Source: Streptomyces pyxinae | GTDB taxonomy: Bacteria > Actinomycetota > Actinomycetes > Streptomycetales > Streptomycetaceae | Direction: 5' to 3' | Assembly (NCBI RefSeq): GCF_024756275.1 | Contig: NZ_JANUGQ010000013.1 | Location: 144,088 to 208,087 of the forward strand | DNA: 64,000 nucleotides | In this document: piece by piece, positions 1-8,504 of the stretch | Numbering within the stretch: the first letter of the stretch is position 1 | Layout of the letters: every line of letters begins with the position of its first letter | The notes under the pieces: model-generated | The model's database searches: none | What the model was told of the DNA's origin: nothing | What the model saw: the letters and a program-made list of their open reading frames with translations, nothing else | Made by a program: the position numbers and the translations under genes

Positions 1-512
1 CAGGGACGGCCGGTGCGCTCGGCGTTCTTGAAAACCCCGGCCGAGCAGGTGCGCACCGGGAAGACCCGGAGCAGCAGATCGACCGTCTCCCGGATGGCCC
101 AGGCGTGGCTGTACGGGCCGAAGTACCGCACGCCCTTCTTCTTCTGGCCGCGCAGCACCTGGACCCGGGGGAACTCCTCGTCGAGGGTGACGGCGAGATA
201 CGGGTAGCTCTTGTCGTCCCGGTACTTGACGTTGAACCGGGGGTCGTACTCCTTGATCCAGGAGTACTCCAGCTGGAGCGCCTCGACCTCGGTGGAGACC
301 ACGGTCCACTCGACCGAGGCGGCCGTGGTGACCATGGTGCGGGTGCGCGGGTGGAGTCCGGCGAGATCCTGGAAGTAGTTGGCGAGCCGCTGACGCAGCG
401 ACTTCGCCTTCCCCACGTAGATCACCCGGCGGTGCTCGTCACGGAACCGGTAGACCCCCGGCGAGTCGGGGATCTGTCCCGGCTTGGGGCGGTAGCTGGA
501 GGGGTCTGCCAT
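1..512 (-). CDS. uvrC: UvrABC system protein C, N-terminal part (runs off window)
   Basis: Excinuclease subunit C makes the two incisions flanking a lesion in nucleotide excision repair, acting on the UvrB-DNA complex in the cytoplasm. About 170 N-terminal residues are visible; the rest lies beyond base 1. The GIY-YIG nuclease domain is clear: GVYRF near residue 19, then VIYVGKAKSLRQR around residues 31-43, whose Arg is the family's catalytic residue. The ATG at 512 has no Shine-Dalgarno sequence but has TAGGGT seven bases upstream, so the mRNA is probably leaderless. uvrA and uvrB lie 4-15 kb away on the same strand as separate units. Confidence 0.95.
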   Translation of the reverse strand, partial: MADPSSYRPKPGQIPDSPGVYRFRDEHRRVIYVGKAKSLRQRLANYFQDLAGLHPRTRTMVTTAASVEWTVVSTEVEALQLEYSWIKEYDPRFNVKYRDDKSYPYLAVTLDEEFPRVQVLRGQKKKGVRYFGPYSHAWAIRETVDLLLRVFPVRTCSAGVFKNAERTGRP

Positions 513-519
513 GCCTCAC

Positions 520-525
520 ACCCTA
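520..525 (-). promoter_or_regulatory. -10 element of leaderless uvrC promoter
   Basis: TAGGGT followed by 7 nt and then the uvrC ATG. It fits the Streptomyces TANNNT -10 consensus and would start transcription at the initiation codon. No -35 match was identified. Confidence 0.5.
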
Positions 526-773
526 CTGGCGGCCACCGACACCCCGGCCGCCCGCCGGTCCCGGCCGCCCGCCGGTCCCGGGCGGTCGCCGGCTCCGGGG
601 GGCGCCGGGAACGGCGGTGGAGCACCTCCGCCGGGGCGGGGGTGCTCCACGAGGGTGTTCACCGGGTCCGGGCGTTCACGGCCCGGCGGGATCGGCCGGG
701 CACCCACGGCCCGGACGCCGGGCGGACGCGCACCGCCCGGTGGCGGGCCGGGTGCCCACGGCCCGGGTGCCGG

Positions 774-1661
774 TCAGCCGGTCCGGCGGCGGCGCAGGGC
801 GCGGGTGCCGGCCAGGGCGCCGGCCGCGAGGGCGAGCGCGCCGCCGACCGCGAGCGGCGTACCGGCCGGAGTGCCGGCCGGGGAGGAGCCGGCCGCGTCC
901 GCCGCCCGCGCCGCCGGCGCGGTCCGGTCCGCCGGGGCAGGGGCCGGGACGGTGCCGGCCGCCGGGGCGCCGTAGCCGCCGGCCAGGCCCCGCTTCGCGT
1001 AGGCCGAGCCGGGAGCCTTGTCCCCGTACGCGCTCCGCACCCGGTCCCGGTAGGCGGCGAGGCTGGTACCCCGGGCGCCGACCGCCCGGGCCGCGTCCTC
1101 GTCCAGCGGCAGGACCCTGGTCCCCTTCTGGACGTACCAGGCGTCGATCTGCGGCTCCCGGAAGACGGTGCCACCGGGCAGCGCGCGGGCGCCCTGGCGG
1201 GCGTACCGGGTCTCGTCGTCGCCGGTGGCGATGTTCACCACCCGCCAGGAGGTGCCCTGGCGCACGGTCCACACGGACGCCTTCCGGCCGTCCCCGGCGA
1301 CGGCGGTGGCGGCGTGGAACTCGACCCGGGCCACCGGGGCGTCCGCCCGGCCGGCCACGAAGTCGGGCGACAGCACGTACACCGGTACGGCGGTCCCCTC
1401 GATCCGGGGCGCGGCGACCGCCCCGGCCGGCGCGGCGGCCTTCGCTCCGGACGGAGCCCCGGACGGCGTTCCGGACCGGCCCGCCTGGGCGAAGAAGCGG
1501 GCGAGGGTGTCCAGGGTGCCGGGCGCCGAGGCGGCCCGGTCCGGGGTGGTCGCGGCGGGCCCGGGGGCACCGGCGGCGAGGGCGGTGGGGGCGGCCCCGG
1601 TGAGCAGGGCGGTGGTGAGCGCGGCGGTGGCCGCGAGGCGTCGTACGGTCATCGCGCTCAT
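774..1661 (-). CDS. Secreted, membrane-anchored protein of unknown function
   Basis: 295 residues with no family I recognise. A signal peptide covers about residues 1-29 (RR near 7-8, hydrophobic core, ALAA cleavage region). The mature part has a Thr/Trp/Arg-containing globular region (about 70-225), a Pro/Ala-rich linker, then a C-terminal hydrophobic segment (about 267-287) ending in RALRRRRTG, typical of a tail anchor in Gram-positive surface proteins. No LPXTG or LAXTG motif precedes it. The ATG overlaps the stop of the upstream protease gene (ATGA), so the two are translationally coupled. That suggests an inhibitor, chaperone, substrate or anchor for the protease, but this is inference only. 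Confidence 0.75.
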   Translation of the reverse strand: MSAMTVRRLAATAALTTALLTGAAPTALAAGAPGPAATTPDRAASAPGTLDTLARFFAQAGRSGTPSGAPSGAKAAAPAGAVAAPRIEGTAVPVYVLSPDFVAGRADAPVARVEFHAATAVAGDGRKASVWTVRQGTSWRVVNIATGDDETRYARQGARALPGGTVFREPQIDAWYVQKGTRVLPLDEDAARAVGARGTSLAAYRDRVRSAYGDKAPGSAYAKRGLAGGYGAPAAGTVPAPAPADRTAPAARAADAAGSSPAGTPAGTPLAVGGALALAAGALAGTRALRRRRTG

Positions 1662-2338
1662 GCCCCGATCCGGTAGAGGGAGTGGGTCCAGGAGAAGGAG
1701 TTGTTGCCGACGTACCAGTCGTGGGACGCCCAGTTGTAGCGGTCGCTGGAGGGCCAGGGGTCACCCCAGTACACGAGGCTGTTGGCGTCGTCGTAGCCGT
1801 AGATCACGTGCATGTGGCCGCCGCCGCTCGACCACTGGATACGGGTCTCGACGGGCCGGCCCGCGTTGATCTCGCTCTGCACGGTGGCGTACCGCAGCCA
1901 GCCGGTCACATAGGAGCCGCTGTTGATCCCGGCCCAGCGCAGGCCGTTCTGGACATTGCCGAGGGTGGCCTGGTCGTTGGGGCACTCGGTGCCCTGCTGG
2001 CGGTTGAAGGCGGCGTTGCAGAACTGGTTCTGCGAGTAGTTCCGGCCGAACCAGGTGGCGATGGTGTTGCCGCCGGCCGCCCAGCACCAGTTGTTCTTCT
2101 GCTGGGACTGCATGGTGATGTCCAGCCGCTTCTGGGCGAGCGCGGCGCGGGCGCCGGGGGCGGACGCGGCGACGGCGGCGGTCGGCGCCGTCACCAGCGT
2201 CGCGGCGAGCAGCGCGATCAGGGCGAGGGACCGGCGGACCCGGCGCGGGGAACGCCGGAGGCCGGTGGGGGCGGGACTGGGGGTGCCGCCCGGGGCTGCG
2301 GCGGCGGGGAGGTGCGGGGGCTTGCTTCGGTTGCGCAT
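1658..2338 (-). CDS. Secreted papain-like cysteine protease
   Basis: 226 residues. A long Arg-rich n-region (1-36) and hydrophobic core form a signal peptide ending near AVAASA (about 60). The mature domain carries the C39/C70-like (AvrRpt2-type) papain fold: QSQQKNNWCWAAG gives an oxyanion Gln and catalytic Cys85, GGGHMHVIYGYD gives His175, and YWGDPWP gives Asp193. Extra Cys at about 107 and 119 could form a disulfide. The ATG at 2338 has GGAGGA 8 nt upstream; an in-frame start 13 codons further up has no comparable site. The gene is coupled to the anchored protein downstream and divergent from an HTH regulator across a region with GTGAACG repeats. Substrate unknown. Confidence 0.85.
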   Translation of the reverse strand: MRNRSKPPHLPAAAAPGGTPSPAPTGLRRSPRRVRRSLALIALLAATLVTAPTAAVAASAPGARAALAQKRLDITMQSQQKNNWCWAAGGNTIATWFGRNYSQNQFCNAAFNRQQGTECPNDQATLGNVQNGLRWAGINSGSYVTGWLRYATVQSEINAGRPVETRIQWSSGGGHMHVIYGYDDANSLVYWGDPWPSSDRYNWASHDWYVGNNSFSWTHSLYRIGA

Positions 2339-2453
2339 CGTGTTCCTCCGGCTGGGGATGTGGGGAGGGAGGATCACGTCCGGACGCTGATCGGAGCATC
2401 GGCCGTTGTCGGGAACAGGTCAACAAGGGTTGAATGCGGGGTGACACCGGGGT

Positions 2454-2551
2454 GTGAACGCGCCGACCGCCCTGTGAACGCCCCGGGCCGCCCCATCAGC
2501 TCCGTCCCACCCGGACGCGCGGGCCGGCCCCACCCCGTCGTGAACGTTCAC
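2454..2551. promoter_or_regulatory. Candidate operator: GTGAACG repeats and a 12-bp palindrome
   Basis: In the 225-bp divergent region between the protease and the HTH regulator, GTGAACG occurs at 2454, 2474 and 2540 on the plus strand. The last copy is part of the perfect palindrome GTGAACGTTCAC (2540-2551), which overlaps the regulator's ribosome-binding region. The arrangement is what an autoregulating HTH protein would bind. No binding data are implied. Confidence 0.4.
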
Positions 2552-2563
2552 CGAGGAACCCCC

Positions 2564-3589
2564 ATGGGACACACCGAGGCCGATCTGGCCCAGATCCTGC
2601 ACACCGGCCCCTTCCATCTGGCACTGCGGGCCGCCCTGGAAGTACGCGGACTGCCGCTCCAGCGGGTCCGGCACCATCTGGCGCACCGGGGCATCCAGGT
2701 GGGGGTGACCAGCCTGTCCTACTGGCAGCAGGGCCTGCGGCGCCCGCAGCGGCCGGAGTCCCTCCGGGCGGTACGGGCCCTGGAAGAGCTGCTCCGGGTG
2801 CCGGACGGCTCGCTGCTGCGGCTGCTCACCGGGCCGGACGCCTCCGGCGGGCGCGGCGATACGGGCCGGGCCGCCGACGGGCGGGGCGGTGCGGGGCGCG
2901 GTGCGCCCGGGCGGGGCGGGCCCGGGGGCGGGGGTTCCGGGGAGGTGGTGGGCGAGCGGTTCGCCTCCCGGCCGTACCGGGCGCTGCTGGAGCCCTCGGG
3001 CGCGGTGGAGGAACTGATCGCCTCGCTGGAGTCGCCGGCCGACGGCGGAGTGCACACGGTCGGCCACCACGAGCGGGTGCGGATCGGTCCCGGCCGGGAG
3101 CTGGTGGGCCGGGACTCGCAGCACCTGGTGCGCGCGCACCGGGACGGCGTGGACCGCTATCTCGCCGTCCACCACGGGGACCCGGGGTGCGAGGCGGCGC
3201 GGGTGGAGGTGTGGGCGGGCGAGAACTGCCGGGTGGGGCGGGTCCGGCGGCACGGCGCCACCGGGGTGGTCGTCGCCGAGCTGCTCTTCGACGCCCGGCT
3301 GCGGGCGGGCGAGACCTGCTTCTTCGGTTACGGCTTCACGGACGGGACCGGCGGCCCGAGCGGCGAGTACGCCCGGGGGTTCCGGTTCGCGGGCGGGCAG
3401 TACGTGCTTCAGGTCCGGTTCGATCCGGCGGCCCTGCCGGTACGGTGCCGGCGGTTCGCCCAGACCACGGCGGGCGCGCCCCGGACCGGCCGGACGGAGC
3501 TCACGCTCAGCGGCCAGCACCGCACGGTGCATGTCGTGGAGCAGGGGGTGCGGCCGGGACTGCTGGGCATCGACTGGGACTGGGAGTGA
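2564..3589 (+). CDS. Helix-turn-helix transcriptional regulator (XRE-like N-terminus)
   Basis: 341 residues. The first 90 or so look like a DNA-binding domain: LRAALEVRGLPLQRVRHHL, then a WQQG-containing recognition stretch and an ELLRVP element, as in XRE-like regulators of Streptomyces. A Gly/Arg-rich low-complexity linker (about 95-135) separates it from a C-terminal domain of about 200 residues rich in beta-type sequence (HHERVRIGPGREL..., ETCFFGYGF), with no family I can name. The ATG at 2564 is chosen for GAGGAA about 6 nt upstream; a GTG at 2540 lies in frame but inside the palindrome. It is divergent from the protease pair, which it may control. Confidence 0.75.
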   Translation: MGHTEADLAQILHTGPFHLALRAALEVRGLPLQRVRHHLAHRGIQVGVTSLSYWQQGLRRPQRPESLRAVRALEELLRVPDGSLLRLLTGPDASGGRGDTGRAADGRGGAGRGAPGRGGPGGGGSGEVVGERFASRPYRALLEPSGAVEELIASLESPADGGVHTVGHHERVRIGPGRELVGRDSQHLVRAHRDGVDRYLAVHHGDPGCEAARVEVWAGENCRVGRVRRHGATGVVVAELLFDARLRAGETCFFGYGFTDGTGGPSGEYARGFRFAGGQYVLQVRFDPAALPVRCRRFAQTTAGAPRTGRTELTLSGQHRTVHVVEQGVRPGLLGIDWDWE

Positions 3590-3599
3590 GACCGGGGCG

Positions 3600-3751
3600 A
3601 CGGCCGCCACACAGGACCGCTCCGGGGCGGCGGCGCGGTACGGGGCATCCGGGGCCACGGCCGCCCTACGGGGCCGCTCCGGCGGCAACCGGCAGTCCGG
3701 CCGGACGGGACCGCTCCGGGGCCACAGCCGCGGTACGGGACCGCTCCGGGG
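3600..3751. repeat. Degenerate repeats around GGGACCGCTCCGGGGC
   Basis: The gap between the convergent HTH and Rieske genes consists largely of imperfect copies of a GACCGCTCCGGGGC core, each followed by GCGGTACGGG-like sequence. The last two copies (near 3707 and 3739) are nearly identical over about 30 bp. No gene or clear terminator hairpin is evident. Confidence 0.5.
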
Positions 3752-4180
3752 CTACTTGTCCGGGCCCGCGACCAGCTTGCCGGCGACCACCTTCACCGGG
3801 ACCTTGGGCAGCGGCACGCTCGCCGGGCCCTGGAGCACCAGGCCCGTCGTCACGTCGAAACGGCTGCCGTGGCAGGCGCAGTCGCCCTCCGTCCCGTCGA
3901 CCTTGGCCAGCACACAGCCCGCGTGGGTGCACTGGGCGCTGAACGCCCGGTACTGCCCCTCGGCCGGGCGGCTGACCACCAGGCGCTGCTCCCGGTAGAG
4001 CTTGGCGCCGCCGACCGGCACCGCGTCCGCCGCGCCGAGGTCCACGGGCGCGGTCGGCGTGGGCTGCCTGGCGTGGCCGAGCTTGGACTCGGTGGAGCAG
4101 GCGGCGGCGCCGGCTCCGGCGGCCCCGGCGAGGGCGGCGCCTTTCAGCACGGTACGGCGGGCGGCGGACTGGCCGGACAT
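3752..4180 (-). CDS. Rieske (2Fe-2S) protein, exported
   Basis: 142 residues. It binds a [2Fe-2S] cluster through the motif CTHAGC (Cys84, His86) and CACHG (Cys101, His104); Cys89 and Cys103 are placed to form the usual Rieske disulfide. The N-terminus ARRTVLKGAALAG resembles a Tat signal, and a Cys at 28 after AAA may be lipidated, so it probably sits outside the membrane as a small electron carrier. It is much shorter than the cytochrome bc QcrA subunit, so this is the stand-alone type. The ATG at 4180 is preferred; another ATG lies in frame at 4207. No partner oxidoreductase is adjacent. Confidence 0.88.
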   Translation of the reverse strand: MSGQSAARRTVLKGAALAGAAGAGAAACSTESKLGHARQPTPTAPVDLGAADAVPVGGAKLYREQRLVVSRPAEGQYRAFSAQCTHAGCVLAKVDGTEGDCACHGSRFDVTTGLVLQGPASVPLPKVPVKVVAGKLVAGPDK

Positions 4181-4313
4181 GAGGACTCCATGGAGCAGCA
4201 CGGACATCGGTGACGGAACCGCCGATACCGCCGGTGCCGTCCGTGCCGACGATACCGAGCCGGACCGGCGGCCCCGCGCCGGGTCTCCCCCTGGGCTCCG
4301 CCGCCCGGCCGAC

Positions 4314-4352
4314 CCGGGGCCGCCGGAGCCGATGGGTATCCGGCGGCGCCCC
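4314..4352 (-). terminator. Candidate terminator hairpin downstream of uvrA
   Basis: GGGGCCGCCGGA and TCCGGCGGCGCCCC form a 12-bp GC stem with a small bulge around a loop of about 11 nt, 130 nt past the uvrA stop. There is no U tract. The rest of the 4181-4481 gap shows nothing else I can support. Confidence 0.35.
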
Positions 4353-4481
4353 GGCCGCCGTCCCCTCGGGAGCGGACGGCGGCCGGGGCCGGCGGACGGG
4401 CCCGCGAAGCCGGAGCCGGTCAGGCCCCGCGGGCCCGGGCGGCCGTGGTCGCCCACCCGGCTCCGGGCCGGGCGGGCGGGG

Positions 4482-7400
4482 TCAGGCCTTGCGAGCCCGG
4501 GCGGCCGCCTTGGCCGGCTTCTTGGCCGCCGCCTTGGCCGTGACGGCCTTGGCGGCCGTCTTGGTGGTGGTCGCCTTGGTCGCGGCCGTCTTGCGGGCCG
4601 GGCGCTTGCGGGCCGCGGGCACGGCGGCGTCGCTGACCCGGTCGGCGCCCAGGATGTCCCGCAGGAACTTGCCGGTGTGACTGGCCGGGACGCCGGCCAC
4701 CTCCTCGGGGGTGCCCTCGGCGACCACCAGGCCACCGCCGCTGCCGCCCTCGGGGCCCATGTCCACGACCCAGTCGGCGGTCTTGATGACATCGAGGTTG
4801 TGCTCGATGACGATCACCGAGTTGCCCTTGTCCACCAGGTTGGACAGCACCTTGATCAGCTTGGCGATGTCCTCGAAGTGGAGACCGGTCGTGGGCTCGT
4901 CCAGGACGTAGACCGTGCGGCCGGTCGAGCGCTTCTGGAGCTCGGCCGCGAGCTTCACCCGCTGCGCCTCACCGCCGGAGAGCGTCGGCGCGGGCTGCCC
5001 GAGGCGGACATAGCCGAGGCCCACCTCGTTGAGCGTCTTGAGGTGCCGGGAGATGGTGGGCACCGCCTCGAAGAAGTCCAGCGCCTCCTCGATCGGCATG
5101 TCCAGCACCTCGGCGATGGACTTGCCCTTGTAGTGGACGTCCAGGGTCTCCCGGTTGTAGCGGGCACCGTGGCAGACCTCGCACGGGACGTAGACGTCCG
5201 GCAGGAAGTTCATCTCGATCTTGATGGTGCCGTCGCCCGAGCAGTTCTCGCAGCGGCCGCCCTTGACGTTGAAGGAGAAACGGCCCGGCAGATAGCCCCG
5301 GACCTTCGCCTCGGTGGTCTCCGCGAAGAGCCGGCGGACATGGTCGAAGACGCCGGTGTACGTCGCCGGGTTGGAGCGGGGCGTCCGGCCGATGGGCGAC
5401 TGGTCGACGTGCACGACCTTGTCGACCAGGTCGTCCCCGTCCACCCGGGTGTGGCGCCCGGGCACCGACTTGGCGCCGTTCAGCTCGCGGGCCAGGTGGG
5501 TGTAGAGGATGTCGTTGACCAGGGTGGACTTGCCGGAGCCGGAGACCCCGGTGACGGCGGTGAACAGCCCGAGCGGGAAGGAGACGTCGATGTCCCGCAG
5601 GTTGTTCTCCCGGGCGCCGTGGACGGTGAGCTGCCGGGCCGGGTCCATCGGGCGACGGGCGTCCGGGACCGGGATGGCCCGCTTGCCCGCGAGGTAGAGC
5701 CCGGTCATCGACTCCTTGTTGGCCAGCAGCTCCTTCAACGGACCGGAGTGGACGACCTTGCCGCCGTGCTCGCCCGCGCCGGGGCCGATGTCCACCACCC
5801 AGTCAGCCACCTTGATGGTGTCCTCGTCGTGCTCCACCACGATCAGGGTGTTGCCCATGTCGCGGAGGCGGACCAGCGTCTCGATGAGCCGGTGGTTGTC
5901 CCGCTGGTGGAGGCCGATGGACGGCTCGTCCAGCACGTAGAGCACGCCGACCAGACCGGAGCCGATCTGGGTGGCGAGCCGGATGCGCTGGGCCTCGCCG
6001 CCGGAGAGGGTGCCGGCCGCGCGGTTGAGCGAGAGGTAGTCCAGGCCCACGTCGACCAGGAAGCGGAGCCGCTCGTTGACCTCCTTGAGCACCCGCTCGG
6101 CGATCTTCTTGTCCCGGGCGCTGAGCCGCAGCTCGCCCAGGAAGTCGGCGCAGTCGCTGATCGACAGCGCGGCGACCTCGGCGATGGACTTCCCCATCAC
6201 CGTGACCGCGAGGACGATCGGCTTGAGGCGGGTGCCCTCACAGGTCGGGCAGGGCACCTCGCGCATATAGCCCTCGAAGCGCTCCCGGCTGGAGTCGCTC
6301 TCCGCCTCGCTGTGCCGCCGCTTGACGAACTGGACGGCGCCCTCGAAGGCGGGCGTGGTGTACGCGCGCTCCCGGCCGTACCGGTTGCGGTAGCGGACCT
6401 CGACCTGGGTCTTGTGCCCGTACAGCAGGGCCTTCCTGGCCCGCTGCGGCAGTCCGGCCCAGGGGATGTCGGTACGGAAGCCGAGGGCGTCGGAGAGGCC
6501 CCCGATGAGCCGGCCGAAGTACTCCTTGGTGTGGCCGTGCGACCAGGGGTGGATGGCGCCCTCGTCGAGCGAGCGCTCCTCGTCGGGGACGACCAGTTCG
6601 GGGTCGACCTCCATCCGGGTGCCGATGCCGGTGCAGTCCGGGCAGGCGCCGAAGGGCGAGTTGAACGAGAACGAGCGGGGCTCCAGCTCCTCGAACGACA
6701 GATCGTCGTACGGGCAGTACAGGTGCTCCGAGTACATCCGCTCGCGCTCCGGGTCGTCCTCCGGGAGGTCCACGAAGTCGAGCACCACCATGCCGCCGGA
6801 GAGCCCGAGCGCGGTCTCCACCGAGTCGGTCAGCCGGCGCTTGGCGCTGTCCTTGACCGTGAGGCGGTCCACGACCACCTCGATGGTGTGCTTCTCCTGC
6901 TTCTTGAGCGTGGGCGGCTCGGTGAGCTGGACGGTACTGCCGTCCACCCGGGCACGGCTGTAGCCCTTGGTCTGGAGGTCGGCGAAGAGATCGACGAACT
7001 CGCCCTTGCGCTCCCGCACCAGCGGCGAGAGCACCTGGAACCGGCTGCCCTCGGGCAGCTCCAGCACCTTGTCCACGATGGCCTGCGGAGACTGCCGGGA
7101 GATGGGCCGGGAGCACTCGGGGCAGTGCGGCTTGCCGATCCGGGCGAAAAGCAGCCGCAGGTAGTCGTAGACCTCGGTGATGGTGCCGACGGTGGAGCGC
7201 GGGTTGCGCGAGGTGGACTTCTGGTCGATGGAGACGGCCGGGGAGAGGCCCTCGATGAAGTCCACGTCCGGCTTGTCCATCTGGCCGAGGAACTGCCGGG
7301 CGTAGGAGGAGAGCGACTCGACGTAGCGGCGCTGCCCCTCGGCGAAGATCGTGTCGAACGCGAGGGACGACTTGCCCGACCCCGAGAGCCCGGTGAAGAC

Positions 7401-7484
7401 GATGAGCGAGTCACGCGGGAGGTCGAGCGAGACGTTCTTGAGGTTGTGCTCGCGCGCGCCACGGACGATGAGACGGTCGGCCAC
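4482..7484 (-). CDS. uvrA: Excinuclease ABC subunit A
   Basis: 1000 residues. UvrA is the dimeric damage-recognition ATPase of nucleotide excision repair that loads UvrB. The protein begins MADRLIVRGAREHNLKNV. Walker A motifs are TGLSGSGKSS (about 31-40) and GVSGSGKST in the second ABC module. Zinc-binding Cys pairs are CPEC and, in the C-terminal module, CENC...CEVC. ABC signature stretches GTLSGGEAQRIRLA and TLSGGEAQRVKLA are intact. The GTG at 7484 is chosen because GAAAGGTG lies 9-16 nt upstream; a GTG at 7496 is the alternative. The last 42 or so residues are a Lys/Ala/Thr-rich basic tail. A 15-bp repeat array lies just upstream. Confidence 0.97.
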   Translation of the reverse strand: MADRLIVRGAREHNLKNVSLDLPRDSLIVFTGLSGSGKSSLAFDTIFAEGQRRYVESLSSYARQFLGQMDKPDVDFIEGLSPAVSIDQKSTSRNPRSTVGTITEVYDYLRLLFARIGKPHCPECSRPISRQSPQAIVDKVLELPEGSRFQVLSPLVRERKGEFVDLFADLQTKGYSRARVDGSTVQLTEPPTLKKQEKHTIEVVVDRLTVKDSAKRRLTDSVETALGLSGGMVVLDFVDLPEDDPERERMYSEHLYCPYDDLSFEELEPRSFSFNSPFGACPDCTGIGTRMEVDPELVVPDEERSLDEGAIHPWSHGHTKEYFGRLIGGLSDALGFRTDIPWAGLPQRARKALLYGHKTQVEVRYRNRYGRERAYTTPAFEGAVQFVKRRHSEAESDSSRERFEGYMREVPCPTCEGTRLKPIVLAVTVMGKSIAEVAALSISDCADFLGELRLSARDKKIAERVLKEVNERLRFLVDVGLDYLSLNRAAGTLSGGEAQRIRLATQIGSGLVGVLYVLDEPSIGLHQRDNHRLIETLVRLRDMGNTLIVVEHDEDTIKVADWVVDIGPGAGEHGGKVVHSGPLKELLANKESMTGLYLAGKRAIPVPDARRPMDPARQLTVHGARENNLRDIDVSFPLGLFTAVTGVSGSGKSTLVNDILYTHLARELNGAKSVPGRHTRVDGDDLVDKVVHVDQSPIGRTPRSNPATYTGVFDHVRRLFAETTEAKVRGYLPGRFSFNVKGGRCENCSGDGTIKIEMNFLPDVYVPCEVCHGARYNRETLDVHYKGKSIAEVLDMPIEEALDFFEAVPTISRHLKTLNEVGLGYVRLGQPAPTLSGGEAQRVKLAAELQKRSTGRTVYVLDEPTTGLHFEDIAKLIKVLSNLVDKGNSVIVIEHNLDVIKTADWVVDMGPEGGSGGGLVVAEGTPEEVAGVPASHTGKFLRDILGADRVSDAAVPAARKRPARKTAATKATTTKTAAKAVTAKAAAKKPAKAAARARKA

Positions 7485-7505
7485 GCCGGTCCGCACCTTT
7501 CTTGA

Positions 7506-7580
7506 GAAAGCTGGTCCTGAGAAAGCTGGTCTGGAGAGAGCTGGTCCTGAAGAGCTGGTCTGGGGGAAAGCGGGTCTGGA
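7506..7580. repeat. Five 15-bp tandem repeats in the uvrA leader
   Basis: Exactly five head-to-tail 15-bp units of GAAAGCTGGTCTGGA type (7506, 7521, 7536, 7551, 7566) with one to three changes each. The array ends 22 nt upstream of the chosen uvrA start, so it is probably within the uvrA 5' untranslated region. As RNA (minus strand) it is pyrimidine-rich and poorly self-complementary. Confidence 0.75.
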
Positions 7581-7793
7581 GGAGCGTCGGGGCGAGCGGT
7601 CGGAGCGCGGGTCTCCGAAGAGGAGCCGGGGCGCCGCCCCGCTCCGGGCCGCGCGGGTCCGGACCGGACAGCTCCGGGAGGGCCGCCGGCGCGATGGATG
7701 TCTGACTACCCACTATGCCTCGCCCGAGCCTATAGCACGTGCATTCGATTTACGGCACTCTCCGGCCACCTTCACCCGATCGAGTGGCGGCGC

Positions 7794-7799
7794 TAGGGT
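7794..7799 (+). promoter_or_regulatory. -10 element of leaderless promoter
   Basis: TAGGGT 6 nt before the ATG at 7806. TTCACC 17 bp further upstream is a plausible degenerate -35. No ribosome-binding site is present. Confidence 0.5.
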
Positions 7800-7805
7800 C
7801 ACCGC

Positions 7806-8504
7806 ATGATCGATCACGAGCGTGACCTGGCCTCCGTACAGGAGGCGACGGAGCGACTGCTCAGCGCAGTCGCCCGACTCGACGACGCCGCGCTGGGCCG
7901 GCCGTCACGGCTGCCCGGCTGGACCCGCGGTCATCTCCTCGCCCATGTCGCCCGCAACGCCGACGCGCTGGTGAACGTCCTGGCGGGCCGGCCCATGTAC
8001 ATCAGCGCGGAGGCCCGGGACGCCGACATCGAGCGCGACGCCCGGCGCCCGCTCGACGAGCAGCTGGCCGACCTCCGGGAGAGCGCCGACCGGGTCCGGC
8101 GGGCGGGCGAGGCCCCGGCGGACTGGGAGCGCACGGTGGAGCTCCGCAACGGGGTCACCGACCGGGCCGCCCGGCTGCCCTTCCGCCGCCTGGTCGAGGT
8201 CGAGATCCACCATGTCGATCTGGACGTCGGCTACGAGCTGGAGGACCTGCCCGCCGCCTTCACCGAGCGGGAGATCTCCTTCCTCGCGGACCGCTTCTCG
8301 GGCAACCCCGCGGTCGCGCCCGCCCGGCTGCTCGCGACCGGCGGCGGAGGCGGCGCCGGGGAGTGGCGGACCGGCGGCGACCAGGGCGCCCCGGTGACGG
8401 TCTCGGGCCCGGCCGCGGAGCTCGTCGGCTGGCTGGCGGGGCGCCGCGACGGGTCGGGGCTGGAGGTGACGGGCGGCCCGCTCCCCTCCCTGCCCCCGCT
8501 ATAG
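7806..8504 (+). CDS. Maleylpyruvate isomerase family mycothiol-dependent enzyme
   Basis: 232 residues. It has the DinB-like four-helix fold of the mycothiol-dependent maleylpyruvate isomerase superfamily: RLPGWTRGHLLAHVARNADAL (about 37-57) and VEIHHVDLDVGY (about 134-145) supply the metal-binding His residues, followed by the C-terminal MDMPI domain from about 175. Actinobacteria have many such paralogues acting as mycothiol S-transferases or isomerases, so the substrate cannot be assigned. It is probably leaderless. Its TAG stop is also the first three bases of the -10 element of the next gene, so it may be transcribed alone or read through. Confidence 0.85.
   Translation: MIDHERDLASVQEATERLLSAVARLDDAALGRPSRLPGWTRGHLLAHVARNADALVNVLAGRPMYISAEARDADIERDARRPLDEQLADLRESADRVRRAGEAPADWERTVELRNGVTDRAARLPFRRLVEVEIHHVDLDVGYELEDLPAAFTEREISFLADRFSGNPAVAPARLLATGGGGGAGEWRTGGDQGAPVTVSGPAAELVGWLAGRRDGSGLEVTGGPLPSLPPL

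Noticed and set aside
4002..7505. A 1167-codon open frame on the plus strand opposite uvrA
   Set aside because: It is the mirror frame of a highly biased G/C-rich gene; uvrA on the other strand is unmistakable.
7700..7800. LexA/SOS box upstream of uvrA
   Set aside because: TCGAA half-like sequence near 7744 has no matching GTTCG/TTCGA partner at the right spacing.
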